Source: Mycolicibacterium novocastrense
Lineage (GTDB): Bacteria; Actinomycetota; Actinomycetes; Mycobacteriales; Mycobacteriaceae
Assembly: GCF_001570485.1 (NCBI RefSeq)
Contig: NZ_BCTA01000072.1
Span: 1 to 64,000, forward strand
Direction of reading: 5' to 3'
Length of the DNA: 64,000 bases
Positions within the stretch are counted from its first letter, which is position 1. Every line of letters begins with the position of its first letter. A model generated the notes under the pieces. It ran no database searches. It had not been told where the DNA came from and saw only the letters and a program-made list of their open reading frames with translations. The translations under genes and the position numbers were made by a program. Below, one piece after another: positions 59,380 to 64,000 of the stretch.

Positions 59380-59772
59380 TCAGTCCGCGCCGGATCCGTA
59401 GGGGCGGGTGATGATCTCGAGGTAGTGGCCCGACGGATCCCGGAAGTAGACTCCGCGACCGCCGTCGTTGTGGTTGATCTCGCCGGGGCGCATGCCGCGC
59501 GGGTCCGCCCAGTGCTGCAGACCTCGCGCCACGATGCGGTCATAGATCTCAGAGAACTCGTCGTCGGACACCAGGAATGCGTAGTGCTGCGGGCGGATCT
59601 CCTCATCCGGGCCGACTTGGGCGTAATCGAGGCTGGCGTCGTGCGCCAGGTCCACGACCAGAAAATGGCCGAACTCCCGGGCAGGGGGCAACCCGAACAA
59701 CTCGGTGAAGAACCGGGCCGACTCCTCGCGGTCCTTGGTGGCCACGATGGTGTGGTTGAACGTGATGGCCAT
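59380..59772 (-). CDS. VOC (glyoxalase/dioxygenase) superfamily protein
   Basis: Protein of 130 residues with two beta-alpha-beta-beta-beta modules. The first His is in FNHTIVATKDREESARFF, and the second module has HYAFLVSDDEFSEIYDRI with a C-terminal metal-type Glu in YLEIITRPY. The fold suggests a metal-dependent glyoxalase, dioxygenase or resistance protein, but the substrate is unknown. It is convergent with the Rrf2 gene (9-base gap) and divergent from the nitronate monooxygenase gene. Confidence 0.8.
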   Translation of the reverse strand: MAITFNHTIVATKDREESARFFTELFGLPPAREFGHFLVVDLAHDASLDYAQVGPDEEIRPQHYAFLVSDDEFSEIYDRIVARGLQHWADPRGMRPGEINHNDGGRGVYFRDPSGHYLEIITRPYGSGAD

Positions 59773-59826
59773 ACCGATTCAGTCAACCACCGCGGTGGCG
59801 ACCCGACAACGATGCACGATGGACCC

Positions 59827-60840
59827 GTGCCGTTCGACTTCTCAGACCTCGAACATCCCGTCATCGTGGCCCCGATGGCCGGTGGCCCCTCCACCCCGGA
59901 ACTCGCCGCGGCCGGCACCGACGCGGGCGGCCTGGGTTTCGTCGCCGCCGGTTACCTGACCGCCGAGGCGTTCGGCGAACGCCTCACCGCGGCGCAGCGC
60001 CTGACAACCGGTCCGGTGGGCGCCAACCTGTTCGCATCGCAACCCAGCGCGGCCGACCCCGAGGCCATCGCGCGTTATGCGCAGGCGCTCACCCGCGACG
60101 CCGAACGCTACGGCGCCACACTCGGGGAACCCCGGTTCGACGACGACGCCTGGGCGGCCAAGATCGACGTCCTGCTCGACCTGCGACCCGCGGTGGCGTC
60201 GTTCACCTTCGGCCTGCCCAGCGCCCACGAGATCCAGCGGTTGCGCGCGGCCGGCATCACCACGGTGGGCACCGTGACCACGCTCGCCGAAGCGCAGCAG
60301 GCGGTCGCCCGCGGCGTCGATGCGGTGGCCGCGCAGGGCCCCGGCGCCGGAGGTCACCGCGGCACCTTCGACCCGACCGCCCGGCCGTCAGAGGTCCCGC
60401 TGGACGACCTGCTGGCATCGGTGATGGCCAACGTCGACGTGCCCGTCGTCGCGGCGGGAGGTCTCATGACCGCCGAGGACGTCGCGCGGGTCCGGCACGT
60501 GGGCGCGGTGGCCGCACAACTGGGCACCGCGTTCCTGCTCGCCGACGAGGCGGGCAGCAGCGCCGTGCACCGTGCGGCGTTGCAGGATGGTGAGTTCACC
60601 GAAACCGTTGTGACGAAGGCGTTCTCGGGTCGTTACGCGCGCGGCTTGCGGAACCGGTTCGTCGACGATCACGAAGACGAGGCGCCGTTGGGATATCCCG
60701 AGGTGCACTACCTGACCAGCCCGTTGCGGGCGGCGGCGGTACGGGCGGGCGATCCGCACGGGGTGAATGTGTGGGCGGGCACCGGATTTCGCGCGGCCGC
60801 ACCGGGTTCGGCGGCCGACATCATCGGCAGGCTCACCTGA
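59827..60840 (+). CDS. Nitronate monooxygenase (2-nitropropane dioxygenase family)
   Basis: FMN-dependent TIM-barrel enzyme of 337 residues that oxidises nitronates such as propionate-3-nitronate. Conserved parts are PVIVAPMAGGPSTPELAAA (about 11-29), AAQGPGAGGHRG (about 172-183, with the catalytic His), VVAAGGLMTAEDVA (about 209-222) and AAQLGTAFLLADEA (about 232-245). The GTG at 59827 is used; an in-frame ATG at 59812 would add five residues. It is transcribed toward a VOC gene on the opposite strand. Confidence 0.85.
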   Translation: MPFDFSDLEHPVIVAPMAGGPSTPELAAAGTDAGGLGFVAAGYLTAEAFGERLTAAQRLTTGPVGANLFASQPSAADPEAIARYAQALTRDAERYGATLGEPRFDDDAWAAKIDVLLDLRPAVASFTFGLPSAHEIQRLRAAGITTVGTVTTLAEAQQAVARGVDAVAAQGPGAGGHRGTFDPTARPSEVPLDDLLASVMANVDVPVVAAGGLMTAEDVARVRHVGAVAAQLGTAFLLADEAGSSAVHRAALQDGEFTETVVTKAFSGRYARGLRNRFVDDHEDEAPLGYPEVHYLTSPLRAAAVRAGDPHGVNVWAGTGFRAAAPGSAADIIGRLT

Positions 60841-60844
60841 GGCG

Positions 60845-61264
60845 TCACTTCGGGGCGGTCAACTCCAACGCGATGTTGTCCGGATCGCGGAATTCGAGGA
60901 TGTACATCGGCCCGATGTCCTTGATCGGCTCATGCTCGACGCCGAGAGAATCGAGATGGCTTTCCGCGGAGTCGAGTTCGTCTTTGCTGGTCAACCGGAA
61001 CGCGACGTGGTCGAGACCCGTGCGGTTCTCGTCGAAGGCGTCGGTGCTCATGGCCGCCGGTCGCAAGCCCACAAGCACACCACCGAGGTCGTAGATGACG
61101 CCGCCGTACAGGAAGCTGAGCGCCTGGCGGGTTGCCGCGTCGGCGCCCTCGGGAAGTTCGATGAACACGCTCCAGCCGAACACGGCCTCGTAGAACTCGC
61201 GCGACCGCTCGATGTCGGTCACGGTCAGCCGGATGTGCGCGACGGACGTGGTGGTGATCGCCAT
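60845..61264 (-). CDS. VOC (glyoxalase/dioxygenase) superfamily protein, second
   Basis: VOC protein of 139 residues. Metal-ligand candidates are His 10 (VAHIRLTV), His in LDHVAFRL (about 85) and the C-terminal Glu of ALELTAP (about 134). The ATG at 61264 gives a compact domain. It is divergent from the LLM gene at 61300 (35-base gap) and convergent with the nitronate monooxygenase gene (4-base gap). The substrate is unknown; such proteins include glyoxalase I and extradiol dioxygenases. Confidence 0.8.
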   Translation of the reverse strand: MAITTTSVAHIRLTVTDIERSREFYEAVFGWSVFIELPEGADAATRQALSFLYGGVIYDLGGVLVGLRPAAMSTDAFDENRTGLDHVAFRLTSKDELDSAESHLDSLGVEHEPIKDIGPMYILEFRDPDNIALELTAPK

Positions 61265-61299
61265 GTCCCCATGCTGCCAGCCGTGCCAGAATCGCCGTC

Positions 61300-62196
61300 G
61301 TGCAAATCGGGATGACGCTGCCTGTCATGGAAGCCGACCTTGATGCCGAGACGCTCCAGGGGTGGGCTCGGGTGATCGACGGCGGGCCCTTCTCGTCGCT
61401 GTGCTGGGGTGAGCGCATCGCGTTCGACAACCCGCACTCGCTGACGTTGCTCGGCGCGGTCGCCGCATGGACGGAGCGGGTTCGCCTCGTGACCACCGTG
61501 GTGGTCCCGCAGCTGCACGACCCCGTGATGCTGGCCAAGGCGCTGGCCACCGGCGACATGCTCTGCGGCGGCCGGTTGACGGTCGGTCTCGGTGTCGGCG
61601 GCAGGGAGGAGGACTACCGCGCGGTCGGCGCGGACCCGGCCGGGCAGACCATGCGCGGGATGGCCGATCGCGTCGCGGTGATGCGCAGGGTCTGGGCGGG
61701 TGAGAAGGTCACCGAATCCGTCCTGCCGGTGGGCCCGACGCCGGTGCAGCCCGGCGGCCCGAGGTTGCTGGTCGGCACGATCGGGCCCAAGACGGTGCGC
61801 AGCGCCGCACAGTGGGCCGACGGGCTGGCGGGTACGACGCTCGATCTGGACGTCGACAGGCAGAACGAGCTGTTCGATGTCGCCCGCGCCGCCTGGGCCG
61901 ACGCCGGTAAGCCCGCACCGCACCTGGCCACGTCGTTCTGGTTCGCGATCGGCGAGGGTGACCAACCGCGCGAGCAGGTACACCGGCATCTGCGGCGCTA
62001 CATGAACTGGATCCCCGCCGACGTGGTCGATGCGATGGCGCCTGCGACGGGCTGGGCGGGCACTGAACGAGAACTGCTCGACGTCTTGCGCCGGTTCCAC
62101 GACATCGGCACCGACGAGATTCATCTGATTCCAACCAGTTCAGATGTCGACCAGGTGCGCAGGGTCGCTGACGTCGTCAACGAATTCGCGCCGTAG
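61300..62196 (+). CDS. LLM-class (probably F420-dependent) oxidoreductase
   Basis: Bacterial-luciferase-like TIM-barrel protein of 298 residues. Family features are the N-terminal MQIGMTLPVM, LVTTVVVPQLHDPVMLAKALAT (about 63-84), GRLTVGLGVGGREEDYRAVG (about 92-111) and GGPRLLVGTIGP near 150. The pattern fits mycobacterial F420-dependent enzymes, but the cofactor is inferred. The start is GTG 61300. After it, 62197-62326 is a 130-base gap with no feature I can support beyond the ribosome site of the next gene. Confidence 0.8.
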   Translation: MQIGMTLPVMEADLDAETLQGWARVIDGGPFSSLCWGERIAFDNPHSLTLLGAVAAWTERVRLVTTVVVPQLHDPVMLAKALATGDMLCGGRLTVGLGVGGREEDYRAVGADPAGQTMRGMADRVAVMRRVWAGEKVTESVLPVGPTPVQPGGPRLLVGTIGPKTVRSAAQWADGLAGTTLDLDVDRQNELFDVARAAWADAGKPAPHLATSFWFAIGEGDQPREQVHRHLRRYMNWIPADVVDAMAPATGWAGTERELLDVLRRFHDIGTDEIHLIPTSSDVDQVRRVADVVNEFAP

Positions 62197-62326
62197 GGCG
62201 ATTGGCGGCCGCACTCGCCGCAGTGGCAGGATGGGACCGTCGGGGAAGTCGTGAGGGCCCGGTCGCGTTGGAACGCACTATCGAGCGTCCGTTGCGGCGG
62301 AGGGCAGACAGCCGAGAGGAATCACG

Positions 62327-62587
62327 ATGACGATGACAGTCAGGAAAAAGATCGCGACCACAGCCGTGATGGCCGGCGCCTTTGCATTCGCGTCCGTCGG
62401 TGTGGGCGCGGGCCAGGCGATGGCCCACGACGACTGGTGGTGGGAACCGCCGGGCCCGGTGCATGTCCACGTTCCGAAGGTCCCGCCGGTGCACATCCAC
62501 GTGCCGAAGCCGCCGCCGCCCGGACATATCGCCCACATACCCGGTGTCCCGCCGCCAGGGCACTGGAACAAGCCGTGGAAGTGGTGA
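62327..62587 (+). CDS. Small secreted Pro/His-rich peptide
   Basis: Protein of 86 residues with a good signal peptide (MTMTVRKKIATTAVMAGAFA..., cleavage probably after AMA, about residue 33) and a mature part of alternating Pro, His and Val: two copies of a VHVHVPK/VHIHVPK unit followed by PPPPGHIAHIPGVPPPGHW. The ATG at 62327 has an AGAGGAA ribosome site. The regular His spacing suggests metal binding, but no family is recognised. Confidence 0.7.
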   Translation: MTMTVRKKIATTAVMAGAFAFASVGVGAGQAMAHDDWWWEPPGPVHVHVPKVPPVHIHVPKPPPPGHIAHIPGVPPPGHWNKPWKW

Positions 62588-62600
62588 AGCTCGGCCGCCT

Positions 62601-63044
62601 CTAGAACTTGAGGTGGTGGCTGGTGTCGCCGACCTGGTCGACGAACATGGTGCGACTGTCGAAGCACCATGTGCCGTCGACGCGGTGGAAGGTGTCGCGG
62701 TAGCGGCCGGTCACGATGACCTGCAGTGGCAGATCGGGTGTGGCCTGTGTGACGCAGTAGTAGGCGCTACCGCGGCCCGTTCCGGCGTCCTCGTCGACGT
62801 GAACCGTCACATTCGTGGTGAAGTGCTTGGTCTTGGGAGTGCCGTCGTCATACAGACGCACCGCCATCTCGAACATCTGCCGCACCCGGGTCGCGCCCTC
62901 GAAAACCGTGTCCGGTGGCCCGTTCTCGACGGCGTGGATCCGACCGTGGGTGAACAGTGCGCCGACACCGTCGAAATCGCCGGAATCGATTCGCTCGGCG
63001 TAGGCGTAGACGAGATTCTCGATCTCGCGGGCGGAGTCGCTCAT
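62601..63044 (-). CDS. SnoaL/NTF2-like protein
   Basis: Protein of 147 residues with the SnoaL_4/NTF2 cone fold: N-terminal helices (IENLVYAYAERIDSGDFDGV), then strands including RIHAVENGPPDTVFEGA and the C-terminal RDTFHRVDGTWCFDSRTM. Members include ring-hydroxylating dioxygenase small subunits, polyketide cyclases and steroid isomerases, so the activity cannot be named. It is convergent with the Pro/His-rich gene (13-base gap) and divergent from the SDR gene. Confidence 0.78.
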   Translation of the reverse strand: MSDSAREIENLVYAYAERIDSGDFDGVGALFTHGRIHAVENGPPDTVFEGATRVRQMFEMAVRLYDDGTPKTKHFTTNVTVHVDEDAGTGRGSAYYCVTQATPDLPLQVIVTGRYRDTFHRVDGTWCFDSRTMFVDQVGDTSHHLKF

Positions 63045-63119
63045 CGGCGAGAAGACAACCAGCGCCGATGCGTGGTGTCAACGAAGGTGAGGCTCGGCCG
63101 CATCGCCTAACCTCACACG

Positions 63120-64000
63120 GTGGCTACGAATTGGTCGCCGAGCCGGCTCGGCAATCTGAGCGGAAAACGGATCATCGTCACGGGGGCCACCAACGGAGTC
63201 GGTCTGGCGACGGCGCGCGCGCTGGTCGGTGCCGGCGCGCACGTGATCCTGGCGGTTCGCAACCCCGAGTTGGGCGCACAACGAGCCGCTGAGATGGGCG
63301 GCGCAACGACGGTGATCAAACTCGACCTGGCCGATCAGTCGTCGGTGCACGCCTTCCCCGATCTGCTCGAGGGTGACGTCGACATCCTCATCAACAACGC
63401 GGGCCTCGTCGCGCAGAACCGAGGCCAAACCGTGGACGGCTTCGAGACGACGCTCGGCACCAACTTCCTGGGACCGTTCGCGTTGACCAACCTGCTCTTC
63501 GGGCGGGTGCGCTCGAAGATCATCAACGTGGGCTCGGATGCGCACAAATCGGCGAGCATCAACTTCGACGACCCGCACCTGCGCTCCAGCAAATGGTCGG
63601 CGTTCCCGGCGTACGCCCGCTCGAAGCTGGCCGTGATGCTGTGGGGCCTCGAACTCGACCGCCGGCTGCGGGAGGCCGGCTCACCGATCACCAGCTTCCT
63701 GACACACCCCGGCTGGGTGGCGTCGAATCTGTCGAACGTCTCCGAGAAGCCGGCGATGGCCGCATTCCACGCAGTGGTCAAGGCGGCGGCCCGGGTGCTC
63801 GCCAACGACCTCGACGCGGGCGCGGCACCGACGCTGTACTGCATCACCGAGCCGATTCCGCCCGGCAGCTACGTCGGCATCGACAGCAGGTACGGCTTGA
63901 AGGGTGCGCCGACGTTGAGCGGCCGGGGCGCGGTCGCCTGCGATTACGATGACGCCAGAAGGCTCTGGGAGTTCGCCGAGAAGGAAACCGGTACAAGCCT
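63120..64000 (+). CDS. Short-chain dehydrogenase/reductase (partial, runs off the window)
   Basis: NAD(P)-dependent SDR, at least 293 residues, truncated by the window end. Cofactor motif TGATNGVG (21-28), NNAG (about 95) and the active-site YARSK (Tyr about 164) are present, with Ser in INVGSDAHKSA (about 142). The extra C-terminal length and the retinol-dehydrogenase-like spacing (HPGWVASNLS) resemble the RDH/WWOX-like group. The GTG at 63120 starts the VATNWSPSRLGNL leader. The substrate is unknown. Confidence 0.83.
   Translation, partial: MATNWSPSRLGNLSGKRIIVTGATNGVGLATARALVGAGAHVILAVRNPELGAQRAAEMGGATTVIKLDLADQSSVHAFPDLLEGDVDILINNAGLVAQNRGQTVDGFETTLGTNFLGPFALTNLLFGRVRSKIINVGSDAHKSASINFDDPHLRSSKWSAFPAYARSKLAVMLWGLELDRRLREAGSPITSFLTHPGWVASNLSNVSEKPAMAAFHAVVKAAARVLANDLDAGAAPTLYCITEPIPPGSYVGIDSRYGLKGAPTLSGRGAVACDYDDARRLWEFAEKETGTS

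Overview
The window is high-GC DNA from a member of the Mycobacteriaceae, probably a rapidly growing environmental species (Mycolicibacterium type). The evidence is close protein-level resemblance, recalled from memory and not searched, to a long ordered run of Mycobacterium tuberculosis genes (Rv1255c to Rv1287). F420/flavin enzymes, a WS/DGAT acyltransferase, mycobacterial lipoproteins and an IdeR-type iron box fit this. Many starts have a TANNNT element about 7 bases upstream and no ribosome binding site, the leaderless arrangement common in mycobacteria.

Layout. 1-1180: an IS1182-type transposase gene cut by the end of an IS256-like element. 1283-2040: iron-regulated siderophore-interacting protein. 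2053-10199: Rv1255c-Rv1259-like block (TetR, CYP130, FAD-linked oxidase, Tap efflux pump, UdgB) with a large LuxR-type ATPase regulator inserted. 10174-15748: TetR/FAD-oxidoreductase pair with a palindromic operator, luciferase-type monooxygenase, F420-type protein, HIT hydrolase, hypoxanthine-DNA glycosylase and a frameshifted Rv1264-type adenylyl cyclase. 15881-19637: small secreted protein, then a copper cassette (CopZ-like chaperone, His-rich exported protein, P1B ATPase) under a CsoR/RicR-like operator. 19692-24248: dtd, AIM24 protein, two unknown proteins, a 54-bp direct repeat and a molybdopterin oxidoreductase. 24265-35626: heterodimeric ABC exporter, lprB-lprC, SixA-like phosphatase, an SbcD/SbcC-like pair, a GMC oxidoreductase and a DUF309 protein.

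35623-39724: a frameshifted NtaA/DszA-type monooxygenase, a DszC/SfnB-type flavoprotein and a WS/DGAT acyltransferase. 39838-45255: opp peptide importer. 45478-53992: three small exported or membrane proteins, the TrcR/TrcS two-component system and a GT39 / GT2-GtrA / GT39 membrane glycosyltransferase set closed by a strong terminator. This block lies between the oppB and canA homologues, which are adjacent in M. tuberculosis. 54109-59370: canA, a thioesterase, and the sulfate-activation operon cysD-cysNC-cysQ-rrf2. 59380-64000: two VOC proteins, nitronate monooxygenase, F420-type oxidoreductase, a Pro/His-rich secreted peptide, a SnoaL-like protein and an SDR running off the end.

Connected functions are metal handling (iron, copper), sulfur acquisition (the flavin monooxygenases and the cys operon), export and efflux (Tap, ABC heterodimer), DNA repair (two glycosylases, SbcCD-like pair) and envelope modification (TrcRS with GT-C glycosyltransferases). 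No stretch longer than 300 bases lacks a gene. I saw no rRNA, tRNA, CRISPR array or prophage.
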